From assembly GCA_030066875.1 (NCBI GenBank), contig JASJAS010000033.1, forward strand, positions 1 through 47,722: a DNA stretch of 47,722 bases, written 5' to 3'. This DNA is from Acidimicrobiia bacterium. Its GTDB lineage: Bacteria; Actinomycetota; Acidimicrobiia; Spongiisociales; UBA5794. The notes below the pieces were generated by a model. It was not told where the DNA came from, did not search any database, and saw only the letters and a program-made list of their open reading frames with translations. The position numbers and the translations under genes were made by a program. Below are positions 40,272 to 47,722 of the stretch, in pieces. Within the stretch, counting starts at the first letter, position 1. Every line of letters starts with the position of its first letter.

Positions 40272-41192
40272 TCAGGTGATGGGTGTGCCGTAGCTGCCTT
40301 CAGCGAGTTGCTTCTTGGCGGCCTCGACGTCAACCGGTGGTGCGGTTGGGGTGATCCCGACGAGGCGGGCGATGTTGTTGCCCATGTAGTCCTCGAGTTG
40401 GTCCTCCCCAATGCTGAGCCCTTGGGGCGGTTCGTGGCACAGGACCTCGAGATGGGTCAACCACATACCCGGATCATTCGGAGGCGAGTCGGTGCCAAAC
40501 ACCAACCGGTCGCGGGGCATCTCCTTGGCGAATTCGACAATCCGTGACTGCAGCAACCAGCCCGATTCACCGTAGACGTTTGGTGAGTCCATGATCATCC
40601 AGAACGCCTCGAAGCAATAGACACCGCCGGTCTGCACCCCGAAATGCCCGATGATGAAGTTCACATTCGGGAACTCACGAATGATCGGATAGAACTGTGT
40701 CGGAATCGAATACGGACCGTCTCCGGTGTGGATGAGCACAATCACGCCAAGCTCGTCGCACTTCTGCATCACGGGACGGAGCCAATCCAACGCCCGGTCC
40801 GGTCGATAGGCGTGCATGTTGGAGTGCAGCTTCAGCATCTTGAAGCCGTATTCCTTGACGTGGAACTCCAGCTCGGCGGCGCCGTTTTCCGGTCCGTACC
40901 GCGGGTTGTATGTGAAGTTGCCGATGAACCGATCCGGGTACTTCTGGGTGAGCGACGTGATGTACGTCATGTAATCGCGAATACCCTCGCGGCCACCCTT
41001 GCGACCATCACGCCACACCGTGTTCCCCGGAGGGTTCTGGATGAATCCCATATCGATCCGGCGCGGCTTGCCGTTGATCCAATAGGGCCCGTCCAACATC
41101 TCGAGCATCCGCTCCCCGGTGAACGGGGTGCCGGTATGACGCCACGCCTCATCGACCACGTTGGTCGGATGCAGATGCGTATCAATAATCAC
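40272..41192 (-). CDS. amidohydrolase family 2 (ACMSD-like TIM-barrel hydrolase/decarboxylase)
   Basis: The 306-residue protein is a metal-dependent TIM barrel of the PF04909 type, which includes decarboxylases such as ACMSD as well as hydrolases. Metal ligands are visible in MIIDTHLHP (HxH), VLIHTGDGPYS, NFIIGHFG and FGTDSPPND (Asp). GFKMLKLHSNMHAYRPD holds another conserved His. A good ribosome binding site lies upstream of ATG 41192 (TGGAGGTAC). Its promoter carries operator site 6. With UbiD and UbiX it probably forms a step in breaking down a ring or acid product. Confidence 0.87.
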   Translation of the reverse strand: MIIDTHLHPTNVVDEAWRHTGTPFTGERMLEMLDGPYWINGKPRRIDMGFIQNPPGNTVWRDGRKGGREGIRDYMTYITSLTQKYPDRFIGNFTYNPRYGPENGAAELEFHVKEYGFKMLKLHSNMHAYRPDRALDWLRPVMQKCDELGVIVLIHTGDGPYSIPTQFYPIIREFPNVNFIIGHFGVQTGGVYCFEAFWMIMDSPNVYGESGWLLQSRIVEFAKEMPRDRLVFGTDSPPNDPGMWLTHLEVLCHEPPQGLSIGEDQLEDYMGNNIARLVGITPTAPPVDVEAAKKQLAEGSYGTPIT

Positions 41193-41287
41193 GGTTGTGT
41201 ACCTCCATGGAATAGAGAAACAAGAGGGAAGTGGCTGATTTCAGGAACCGTTCGGGCGATACCTCCCCAGGCTCGTACACGTGCTAA

Positions 41288-41319
41288 TTGCATGTTACAT
41301 GCTACGCACGGGATTGCAA
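41288..41319 (-). promoter_or_regulatory. promoter with operator (site 6)
   Basis: On the minus strand TTGCAA (41319-41314), 16 bases and TAACAT (41297-41292) precede the amidohydrolase. The operator reads TAGCATGTAACATGCAA on that strand and covers the -10 box. It also lies upstream of the divergent flavin-type gene and may act on both. Confidence 0.65.
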
Positions 41320-41371
41320 GTTCCAGACAACTAGGGTGCCTGAGCGGAGCACGGACGCCAGGTTGAGACTC

Positions 41372-41845
41372 ATGCCGCAAGACGAATACAGCACTAATCG
41401 TCGCGCCAGGGCCTTGGCGTACCTCGCCGACCACCATGTGATGACACTGGCCACCAACGGCCCTGCCGGACCTTGGGCCGCCGCGGTGTTCTACGTCAAC
41501 AGAGGTTTCGACCTTGTCTTCCTCTCGGCGCCCGACACGCGTCATGCCAGCGACCTCGCCGCAAACCCCAACACCGCGGCCGCCATCCACGAGGACTACG
41601 AGGACTGGCCGGAGATCAAAGGAATCCAGATCGAGGGATCGGTCCGACGCCTCAGGGGTTCTGAGCGGATCGATGCAGTTGCGCACTATGCAAAGAAGTA
41701 CCCAATTGTCCGGCCCGGCGCAGCGCCTGCGGTCGTTCGGGCTGCGCTGGCTCGGGTCGGGTGGTACGAACTCACGGCTACGCGGTGCTTCTTTGTCGAC
41801 AACTCACAGGGTTTCGGGCACCGCGACGAGATCGAGCTCGCTTGA
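41372..41845 (+). CDS. pyridoxamine 5'-phosphate oxidase-like (PPOX/FMN-binding) protein
   Basis: This 157-residue protein has the split-barrel fold of FMN- or F420-binding PPOX proteins: RRARALAYLADHHVMTLATN, GPWAAAVFYVNRGFDLVFLS, HASDLAANPNTAAAIHED, and WPEIKGIQIEGSVRRL. A reaction cannot be assigned. I start it at ATG 41372; the frame is open upstream through the operator region, which is not plausible coding sequence. It is divergent from the amidohydrolase and convergent with the RidA gene 17 bases away. Confidence 0.82.
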   Translation: MPQDEYSTNRRARALAYLADHHVMTLATNGPAGPWAAAVFYVNRGFDLVFLSAPDTRHASDLAANPNTAAAIHEDYEDWPEIKGIQIEGSVRRLRGSERIDAVAHYAKKYPIVRPGAAPAVVRAALARVGWYELTATRCFFVDNSQGFGHRDEIELA

Positions 41846-41862
41846 CGGCAACCCCGCTGGGA

Positions 41863-42276
41863 CTAGCGGGCTGCCCAGAACTCGTACTCGACCATCATCC
41901 CTGGAATCACCAGGGCATCAACAACCCGAAACGTTCCAGCAGCCGGTTTCACTTCAACTGATGCAAAGAACTCCCTGAAGAGGTCGAAGATCTCCTCGTA
42001 GCTGGAACGCGGCACATCCTTGGTTACGGTGAATTCGACACGAATGATGTCGTCGCGGTCGTAGCCGTTGTCCTCCAAGTATCGCGTGACGTCATCGAGG
42101 ATGTATCTCGTTTGCGCAACCGGGTCGCCGGGGTACAAGATCTCTTCATTGCGGTCTTGCGCAGAATGACCCGCGATGAGGAACAGCTCCTGGAAGTTCG
42201 TGAGCTTCACTCCCCAGTTGAAGTAGCTACTCAGATCCGGAGCTCTCGGGTTGTCGACTGGTTCCTTGTTCGCCAT
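41863..42276 (-). CDS. RidA/YjgF-family protein
   Basis: RidA-type proteins hydrolyse reactive enamines and imines released during amine or amino acid catabolism. The 137-residue product has the family core LFLIAGHSAQD, QTRYILDDVTRYLEDNGYDRDDIIRVEFTVT, and the C-terminal FRVVDALVIPGMMVEYEFWA with the conserved Arg. It is the last gene of the molybdenum hydroxylase operon, 33 bases after the large subunit, and has a strong GGAGGAG upstream of its ATG. Confidence 0.88.
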   Translation of the reverse strand: MANKEPVDNPRAPDLSSYFNWGVKLTNFQELFLIAGHSAQDRNEEILYPGDPVAQTRYILDDVTRYLEDNGYDRDDIIRVEFTVTKDVPRSSYEEIFDLFREFFASVEVKPAAGTFRVVDALVIPGMMVEYEFWAAR

Positions 42277-42309
42277 GACTCCTCCTCCCGTCTGCTGCGG
42301 AATCCCTGC

Positions 42310-44619
42310 CTACAGAATCAGATCTACCGGGCGCACCGGAGCCCGCGGCAAGTCGAGCCCGGTGGCGTCACGCAGAGCATTGAGGATGGCCGGCGTAGAC
42401 GACAGGTTGGGCAACTCCCCGACCCCGTTGAGGCCATACGCAGAGTCGGGATGGGGAAACTCGAAGACCTTGAGTTTTATTGGGGGAACGTCGAGCATCG
42501 TCGGGATCAGGTAGTCGGTAAACGATGGATTGCGGATCCGTCCGTCGCTGATGTCCAGCTCCTCCATGATCGCCAGGCCAAGGCCCTGCACGGACCCTCC
42601 CTCCATCTGACCCTCCACTGCAACCGGGTTGATCGCCTTGCCGACATCCTGGGCCGAAGCCATCTCGACAACACGAACCAGGCCGAGTTCAGTATCGACA
42701 TCGACCACAGCCCGATGGACTGCGTATGCGAACGCGGGATGAGCATCGCCCTGGCCCGTCTCCTCGTCGATCGGGTAGGTCTTGCGATGGTGATAGGTGT
42801 ACTCGTGAGAGATCGTCGTTTCACCCAGCACTTCAGCGACATCGATGAGAGTACGGCCGGAGGTGGCGTCGCATATGTTGGGACCGCGCAACACGAGCTC
42901 GGCGGCCGGTTCATCTATCAGTGCCGCCGCCCGGTCGAGCAACTCGGCACGGACCAGCTCGCATGCAGCTACAACCGAACCGGCGGTCATCCATGTCTGG
43001 CGCGACGCGGAGGTCGCTCCGGGGTCGGCAATGTCGGTGTCCTTGTCCGGCAGGAACACCTGGCTGACTCCGAGCTCGGTGCGGGCGATCTGGGTCTCTA
43101 CTGCCACGATGCCCTGCCCGAGTTCAGCGGCGGCACAGTACACCTCGGCAACCGGTTCACCGTCGCGAATCCACATCGTCACCCGGGCCGTGGATGTGTC
43201 GTCCGCACCGCCCGAGAAGCCAATCGCCTTCATTCCCAGCGCATAGCCAACGCCGCGCTTCATCCCCTCGCCCCGAGTCGTGTTGCCCAGCCCACCGGGC
43301 CGGGCGCGCGGATCAACCGAAGCCGGGTTGGAAGCGTCGGGGAGCGGCAGGTCCTTCACGTAGGTCAACAGTTCTTGCAGGGGTGCAGGGCCGTCGATCG
43401 CCTGGCCGGTTGGGAGAACGTCACCCTCGCTGAGAGCGTTCTTCATCCTGAGCTCCAGCGGGTCCATTCCGAGTTCACGAGCCAGCCGGTCGATGGCAGA
43501 TTCGATGGCATAGATCGACTGGACCAGACCAAAGCCCCGCATCGCTCCACAGGGCGGGTTGTTGGTGTAAGTCGCGTACCCATCGATCCACACGTTGGCA
43601 ACGTCGTAGGCGCCACCGGCGAAGAAGCTGCCATTACCGATGACGCGGGGCGACTGCGATGCGTAGGCACCGCCGTCGAGCACGAGACGCACCTTGCTGA
43701 AGACGAGCTTGCCGTCACGGGTGGCGCCGAGTTCCACCCGAGCCGTCGCCGGGTGGCGATGCACGTGGCCGAAGAACGACTCCTCACGGTTATAGACCAT
43801 GCGCACCGGCCGGCCGGTGCGTAGCGCCAGCAGGCAAGCGTGAATATGGACGTTGAGGTCCTCTTTGCCCCCAAAGGCGCCTCCCACCCCCGAAAGCACC
43901 AAACGGACCTTGTCGAGGGGAAGATCGAGTGAGGCTGCTATCTGCGGCTGGTCGTGGTGAAGATGTTGCGACGACACGTATAGCTCAACACCACCGTCAC
44001 CGACCGGTACGGCCAGGCCAGATTCCGGACCGAGGAACGCCGGGTCCTGGGTGCCGATTTCGAATGACTCGTCGATAACGACGTCGGCTGCTCGGCGACC
44101 GGCCTCGACATCGCCGTGCCGGATCTTCACGTGGCGGACCAAGCCTCCATCCGGAAAGCCCTCTGCCTTGCCCGCAATAGAGACCTCTGGGTCGGTTTGA
44201 GGAGCCAGTTCCTCGTACTCGACTTGAATGAGGTTGCTTGCCCGCCGGGCGACCTCGGGATTCGATGCTGCGACAACGGCAACCGGCTCGCCCTGATAGC
44301 GGACCTCATCGAACGCCAGGACCGGTTGGTCGGAGATGATCATGCCGTACGTCTTCGACCCGGGGACATCAAGATGGGTAAGGACTGCGGCTACCCCGTC
44401 GATGCCCTCTGCCGTCGTTGTGTCGATCGAGGCAATCCGCGCCCTAGGGTGGGGGCTGCGCAACGTCACACCCCACAGTGCTCCCTCGTGGTATTCGTCT
44501 GACGAGTAGATGAACGACCCGTCGACCTTGGGAATCCCGTCCGGCCGGAGAGTTGAGCTGCCGACACCATCGGCTTGCTGCGTCGGCGGTGCAGTTCGAG
44601 AGGGCAGCGTTGTTGTCAT
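42310..44619 (-). CDS. xanthine dehydrogenase-family molybdopterin-binding large subunit
   Basis: This 769-residue molybdenum hydroxylase subunit carries the molybdopterin cytosine dinucleotide site and oxidises carbon next to ring nitrogen, aldehydes or related groups. Visible landmarks are the N-terminal domain (KVDGSFIYSSDEYHEGALWG), GVGGAFGGKEDLNVHIHA, NNPPCGAMRGFGLVQSIYAIE (active-site Arg), AAELGQGIVAVETQ (Mo-site Gln) and the C-terminal YGLNGVGELPNLSSTPAILNA with the catalytic Glu. The CO-dehydrogenase signature is absent. The substrate is therefore a purine, other N-heterocycle or aldehyde, not CO. It sits downstream of two GntR genes in the operon. Confidence 0.92.
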   Translation of the reverse strand: MTTTLPSRTAPPTQQADGVGSSTLRPDGIPKVDGSFIYSSDEYHEGALWGVTLRSPHPRARIASIDTTTAEGIDGVAAVLTHLDVPGSKTYGMIISDQPVLAFDEVRYQGEPVAVVAASNPEVARRASNLIQVEYEELAPQTDPEVSIAGKAEGFPDGGLVRHVKIRHGDVEAGRRAADVVIDESFEIGTQDPAFLGPESGLAVPVGDGGVELYVSSQHLHHDQPQIAASLDLPLDKVRLVLSGVGGAFGGKEDLNVHIHACLLALRTGRPVRMVYNREESFFGHVHRHPATARVELGATRDGKLVFSKVRLVLDGGAYASQSPRVIGNGSFFAGGAYDVANVWIDGYATYTNNPPCGAMRGFGLVQSIYAIESAIDRLARELGMDPLELRMKNALSEGDVLPTGQAIDGPAPLQELLTYVKDLPLPDASNPASVDPRARPGGLGNTTRGEGMKRGVGYALGMKAIGFSGGADDTSTARVTMWIRDGEPVAEVYCAAAELGQGIVAVETQIARTELGVSQVFLPDKDTDIADPGATSASRQTWMTAGSVVAACELVRAELLDRAAALIDEPAAELVLRGPNICDATSGRTLIDVAEVLGETTISHEYTYHHRKTYPIDEETGQGDAHPAFAYAVHRAVVDVDTELGLVRVVEMASAQDVGKAINPVAVEGQMEGGSVQGLGLAIMEELDISDGRIRNPSFTDYLIPTMLDVPPIKLKVFEFPHPDSAYGLNGVGELPNLSSTPAILNALRDATGLDLPRAPVRPVDLIL

Positions 44620-44625
44620 CCGGGA

Positions 44626-45378
44626 TCAACTCTCTCCGCACGGTCCGAGGCCGTCGGTGTCCTCGATGCCCGCCAGATAGCCATCGCGTACTGACATGAC
44701 ATGCTGCTGGGCTGCCCGCTCCGCTCGGTCCGGGTCCCTTGCCGCTATGGCCTCGGCGATTGCCTGATGATCCGGCAGAGGATCGATCGCGTGGTATCGA
44801 TAGTCCGCGGCGTACGAGAGGTGGGTGCGCGCATGAACCCGTGCCAGCAATACGGAGAGATCCTCGCTGCCCACGGCATCACGTATCGCGGCGTGGAACT
44901 CCAGATCGAGATTGATGAGATATGACCGATCGATCTCGCCGCTGGCAACATGAGCCCGATGCTCCTCGAGGTTGTTGTTCAAGGCGGCGATGTCGTCCTC
45001 AGTAGCCTCTTCCGCAGCGCGGCGCGCCGCCAGCCCATCGAGCAAGATTCGAACCTGCAACAGCGACATCAGGTCCTCGCGGCCAATGCAAGCGACGACG
45101 ATGCCCCGCCGACCCCGCTTCTCGGCGAGGCCCTCATGGATGAGCCGCTGCACCGCCTCCCGCACCGGGCTGCGGCTGATGTTCAACTGACGGGCGAGCT
45201 CGGGCACACTCAGTGTGGTCCCCGGGTCGATGCGACGAGTGATGATGGCCCGGCTCATTTCGCGGTAGGCGCGGTCTGCCAGCAACTCCTCGGGCTTGAT
45301 ACGGGGTAACGGTTCAAGCAATGCAGGGCTGCGTCGCCCGCTGCCGGCTAGCTGCTCATCGGACAGTGGTTGCACCAT
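44626..45378 (-). CDS. GntR-family regulator (FCD domain) A
   Basis: This 250-residue FadR-subfamily regulator has a winged helix-turn-helix (LADRAYREMSRAIITRRIDP, LSVPELARQLNISRSPVREA, VQRLIHEGLAEKRGRRG) and an all-helical FCD effector domain with the metal-type residues in LDLEFHAAI and HARTHLSY. Its first base overlaps the stop of the second GntR gene. It has an N-terminal extension of about 30 residues compared with its neighbour. FadR-type dimers bind short dyads, so this protein or its paralogue is the best candidate in the window for the recurring 17-bp operator. Confidence 0.9.
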   Translation of the reverse strand: MVQPLSDEQLAGSGRRSPALLEPLPRIKPEELLADRAYREMSRAIITRRIDPGTTLSVPELARQLNISRSPVREAVQRLIHEGLAEKRGRRGIVVACIGREDLMSLLQVRILLDGLAARRAAEEATEDDIAALNNNLEEHRAHVASGEIDRSYLINLDLEFHAAIRDAVGSEDLSVLLARVHARTHLSYAADYRYHAIDPLPDHQAIAEAIAARDPDRAERAAQQHVMSVRDGYLAGIEDTDGLGPCGES

Positions 45379-46079
45379 CAGCTGCCTTGGTCGTCTGCGG
45401 TCGTCGTGTCACCGAGTCGCTCGGCATAACGCTGACGGACACAATCGATGTGGGCGCTGGCCGCTGCCTCGGCCGCCTCAGCGTCGCCGGCTGCGATGGC
45501 GTCGACGATTGCTGCGTGCTCAGCGAGGGCGTGCTCGGGCTGGAATGGCTCCTGCCACAGCGTGGCAAACGACAGGTGGGCTCGCCCTTGCATGCGTCCG
45601 AGAATCGCCGTGAGGTCCTCGTTCCCCGCGATATCGCGCACTGCGGAGTGAAAGGCCTGGTCGAACTCGACGTGGGTGGGCTCCTCGATCCCTCCGGCCT
45701 CTATCTGACTCCGGTGTCGGTCGATGACTGCGCGCAGCCTCTGCAAGTCCTTCTCGGTTGCGTTGTTGGCCGCCTTGCGGGCGGCGAAGCCTTCGAGCAG
45801 CTGCCTCACCTCGAGCAGAGATAAGAAGTCGCGCGGGTCGATCTGAGCGACAATCGCTCCGCGCCGACCCCGGTTCTCCGCCAAGCCGTCGTAGATGAGC
45901 CGCTGTACTGCCTCGCGAACCGGGCTACGGCTGATGTCGAGCTGGCGGGCCAGCTCCGGAACGCTCAAGCGCGTTCCCGGTTCGATCCGGCCGGTGATGA
46001 TCGCCCGGCTCAGTTCCCGATATGCACGATCGGCCAACAACTCGTCTGGCTGGATTGGGTCGAGCACGTTGACGGACAT
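45378..46079 (-). CDS. GntR-family regulator (FCD domain) B
   Basis: This 233-residue paralogue of regulator A has nearly the same DNA-binding domain (LADRAYRELSRAIITGRIEP, LSVPELARQLDISRSPVREA, VQRLIYDGLAENRGRRG), which suggests overlapping operator recognition. The FCD domain (FDQAFHSAVRDIAGNED, GRAHLSF, EHAAIVDAIAAGD) is more diverged and may sense another ligand. It overlaps both neighbours by one base and is transcribed with the hydroxylase genes. Confidence 0.9.
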   Translation of the reverse strand: MSVNVLDPIQPDELLADRAYRELSRAIITGRIEPGTRLSVPELARQLDISRSPVREAVQRLIYDGLAENRGRRGAIVAQIDPRDFLSLLEVRQLLEGFAARKAANNATEKDLQRLRAVIDRHRSQIEAGGIEEPTHVEFDQAFHSAVRDIAGNEDLTAILGRMQGRAHLSFATLWQEPFQPEHALAEHAAIVDAIAAGDAEAAEAAASAHIDCVRQRYAERLGDTTTADDQGS

Positions 46080-47104
46080 CAGTTCACCATCCTGGGACTA
46101 GCGGTTTCTTCGGCACGGCAGGCGTGAAGCTCGTCGGCCAGTTTTTGCGGATCAAGCTCTCGCCCGATGAATACGACCCGGCTGTCACGGTGGGGTCCAT
46201 CCCATTGGTCGAGGGGATGCATCTCGTAGATGCCGTGCACTCCCTGCAGCGCAGTTCGATAATCGGAGCCCGCAATGGCAAGAACGCCCTTCCACCGCAG
46301 CAGCTCGGGACCGTAGGTATCGGCGATGATGGCAGCAGCCCTTTCGACACGTGCGAGGTCGAGCTCTCCCGGTACCCGAATTGAGTGGGCCTCGATGCCC
46401 GGGTCGTGATCGTGCACGTAGTGATTGTCGAGAAAGGTGGGGTCGGCAGCCGCGCGGGAGGCGAGCTCGAACGCCTGGATCCCGAGGATCCCATCGAGGT
46501 TCACTTCGGCATAGCTCGAGGTCGAGATTTCCGCCTCCTGGTTGAGAGCCGTCAACCGTTCGCGGACGCGACCGACCGTGGCTTTGTCGACCAAGTCGAT
46601 CTTGTTGATGATGAGGCGGTCGGCCGTGACTATCTGGTCGACGGCTTGATTGTCGATGCCGTCGTAGCGACGATCGTCGAGGTGGCCTTCTATGTGCAGC
46701 GCATCCACCAGGGTCACGACGGCATCGAGTGCGATCTCGTCGAGGACCGGGTCGTCGACGAAGAAGGCCTGAGCCACCGGCATGGGATCTGCCAGCCCGC
46801 TCGTCTCCAGCATGATGTAGTCGATGCGGTCCTTGCGGCTCATCAGCTTGCGAATCACGTCGAGCAGATCACTTCGTACGGACGTCACACAGCAGATGCA
46901 GCCGTTGCTCATCTCATAGATTTCTTCGTCGGAGGAGACGACGAGTTCGGAATCAATGTCGATGTCGCCAAACTCGTTTTCGATGATCGCAATTCGTTTG
47001 CCGTGTTGCTCTCGCAAGATGTAGTTGAGCAACGTGGTCTTTCCAGACCCCAGGAAGCCGGTCAGAATCGTTACGGGAATCTTCTCGGTCACGGAGACGT
47101 TCAC
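46079..47104 (-). CDS. CobW/COG0523-family metal-chaperone GTPase
   Basis: This 341-residue G3E GTPase has the P-loop [15 protein letters not shown], the metal-binding [15 protein letters not shown] (CxCC), [12 protein letters not shown] and the guanine-specificity NKIDLVD, plus the C-terminal CobW_C domain with HPLDQWD. Members deliver zinc, cobalt or other metals to client enzymes. The client is unknown; it is encoded between the hydroxylase small subunit and the GntR genes. GTG 47104 has AAGGAG upstream and overlaps the previous stop by four bases. A link to cobalamin is possible but not shown. Confidence 0.9.
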   Translation of the reverse strand: MNVSVTEKIPVTILTGFLGSGKTTLLNYILREQHGKRIAIIENEFGDIDIDSELVVSSDEEIYEMSNGCICCVTSVRSDLLDVIRKLMSRKDRIDYIMLETSGLADPMPVAQAFFVDDPVLDEIALDAVVTLVDALHIEGHLDDRRYDGIDNQAVDQIVTADRLIINKIDLVDKATVGRVRERLTALNQEAEISTSSYAEVNLDGILGIQAFELASRAAADPTFLDNHYVHDHDPGIEAHSIRVPGELDLARVERAAAIIADTYGPELLRWKGVLAIAGSDYRTALQGVHGIYEMHPLDQWDGPHRDSRVVFIGRELDPQKLADELHACRAEETASPRMVN

Positions 47105-47574
47105 GATGGCTCCTTCATCCTTGCGGCCGCGAGGTTGACCGCGTCCAGGATCTTCGTGTAGCCGGTACAACGGCAGAGGTTCCCGGATAGCTCTTCGCGG
47201 ACGGTGAGCTCGTCCGGGTTGCCATCACTCTGCAACAACGCGTGCGCGGCCACGACCATCCCCGGGGTGCAGAAACCGCATTGAACGCTCCCGGTTTCGA
47301 GGAAAGCTCGTTGCACGGGATGTAGCTCGTCACCCGACCCGAGACCTTCGACGGTGACCACCGACCTTCCTTCGACCTGGGCGGCCGCCACCAGACAGGA
47401 GCACACCAAACTACCGTCCAAGTAGACGGAGCAGGAACCGCACTCGCCTTGCTCACATGCATTCTTGGTCCCACGGAGACCGAGATGCTCTCGCAGCATG
47501 TTGAGGAGACTGTCCAACTCCCAAACACCGTCGACGACCTGTTCGACTCCGTTCACCGTCACCTGCACCCTCAT
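47101..47574 (-). CDS. 2Fe-2S subunit of molybdenum hydroxylase (CoxS/XdhC-like small subunit)
   Basis: This 157-residue electron-transfer subunit has the plant-type ferredoxin cluster motif [21 protein letters not shown] and the second, C-terminal cluster motif in QCGFCTPGM and NLCRCTGY. It passes electrons from the large subunit to the FAD subunit. ATG 47574 overlaps the FAD-subunit stop (ATGA); the stop overlaps the CobW start. All cluster cysteines are present. Confidence 0.94.
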   Translation of the reverse strand: MRVQVTVNGVEQVVDGVWELDSLLNMLREHLGLRGTKNACEQGECGSCSVYLDGSLVCSCLVAAAQVEGRSVVTVEGLGSGDELHPVQRAFLETGSVQCGFCTPGMVVAAHALLQSDGNPDELTVREELSGNLCRCTGYTKILDAVNLAAARMKEPS

Positions 47575-47722
47575 GACCGACCCGCTTCCGCGAGATCGTC
47601 CCACGCCCAACTCAAGAGCCGGCGGCCGAGCACCCTCAGTGCATGCCTCCTGTAGTCGGCGGTGCCCCTGACGTCGTCGATCGGCGACGCGGCCTCGGAG
47701 ACCAGTTGCCCGAACGCATCTG
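47571..47722 (-). CDS. FAD-binding subunit of molybdenum hydroxylase, C-terminal part (cut by window end)
   Basis: The minus strand is open from the window edge to TGA at 47573-47571. The last 40 or so residues include IDDVRGTADYRRHALRVLG and RRLLSWAW, matching the C-terminus of CoxM/XdhB-type FAD subunits (D-x-R-G-x-A-x-YRRH). It overlaps the 2Fe-2S gene by four bases, completing the usual three-subunit set with a medium-small-large order. Confidence 0.8.
   Translation of the reverse strand, partial: DAFGQLVSEAASPIDDVRGTADYRRHALRVLGRRLLSWAWDDLAEAGRS

Noticed and set aside
42112-43824. 570-codon open frame on the plus strand
   Set aside because: It lies antisense to the molybdenum hydroxylase large subunit, whose motifs are complete. 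The translation is Arg/His-rich without any domain. It is an artefact of high GC content.
42310-44619. CO dehydrogenase large subunit (CoxL)
   Set aside because: The AYxCSFR-type active-site loop of CoxL is absent, and the Arg-Gly-Phe-Gly and GVGELP motifs fit the xanthine dehydrogenase group.
1-47722. Mobile elements, integrases, attachment sites, CRISPR arrays, tRNA or rRNA genes
   Set aside because: I looked for transposase or integrase motifs, repeat-spacer patterns and tRNA-like folds and saw none.

Overview
The window is GC-rich and densely packed, with ATGA/TGATG-type overlaps between many genes, GTG and TTG starts, and lipoproteins whose lipobox is followed by a Cys-Gly-Asp-Asp stretch and a long Thr/Ala/Glu-rich linker. 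These traits fit an actinomycete, most likely of the class Acidimicrobiia. That placement is an inference from style only; no rRNA gene is present. No tRNA, rRNA, CRISPR array or mobile element was seen, and no gene-free stretch exceeds 300 bases.

Layout. 73-990: a formate/nitrite-type channel. 1008-8822 (+): a cobalamin riboswitch leading a nine-gene operon for corrinoid uptake (btuFCD) and for adenosylation, amidation and nucleotide-loop assembly of cobalamin (cobQ, cobO, cobU, cobT, cobS, cobC). 8843-12703: a CBS-pair protein, serC with a DUF1015 gene, and a LysR regulator. 12876-18018: three full-length genes of the monomethylamine methyltransferase (MtmB) family and a homocysteine S-methyltransferase. 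18079-29971 (+): an amidohydrolase, three BMP/PnrA-family substrate-binding lipoproteins, a fourth MtmB homologue, a GcvT-like protein, and one ABC ATPase with two permeases of the nucleoside-transporter type. 37566-29999 (-): one operon reading corrinoid protein, MtmB homologue, nucleoside-type deaminase, corrinoid protein, two tandem MtmB homologues, GcvT-like protein. 37717-41845: a small membrane protein, UbiD, UbiX, an ACMSD-type amidohydrolase and a flavin-type (PPOX) protein. 47722-41863 (-): a molybdenum hydroxylase operon (FAD subunit cut by the window end, 2Fe-2S subunit, CobW GTPase, two GntR regulators, large subunit, RidA).

The striking content is seven complete MtmB-family genes (458-466 codons) without pyrrolysine. 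At the position of Pyl202 of archaeal MtmB they carry Ile, Val, Leu, Cys, Gly, Gly and Ile, all sense-encoded. With two corrinoid proteins, two GcvT-like (tetrahydrofolate-binding type) proteins, a homocysteine methyltransferase and a cobalamin operon, they suggest a bacterial, corrinoid-dependent demethylation system that feeds methyl groups to folate and/or homocysteine. The BMP transporter, the two deaminase-type enzymes and the molybdenum hydroxylase hint that the substrates may be N-methylated heterocycles such as modified nucleobases or nucleosides; this is a hypothesis.

A 17-bp dyad, consensus TTRCATGTAAYRTGYAA, recurs at six promoters (about 18060, 19525, 23655, 25015, 37600 and 41296), each time overlapping the -10 box. 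It ties the amidohydrolase, the three binding proteins, the large minus-strand methyltransferase operon and the amidohydrolase/UbiX/UbiD block into one apparent regulon. The two FCD-type GntR proteins encoded at 44626-46079 are the obvious candidate regulators.
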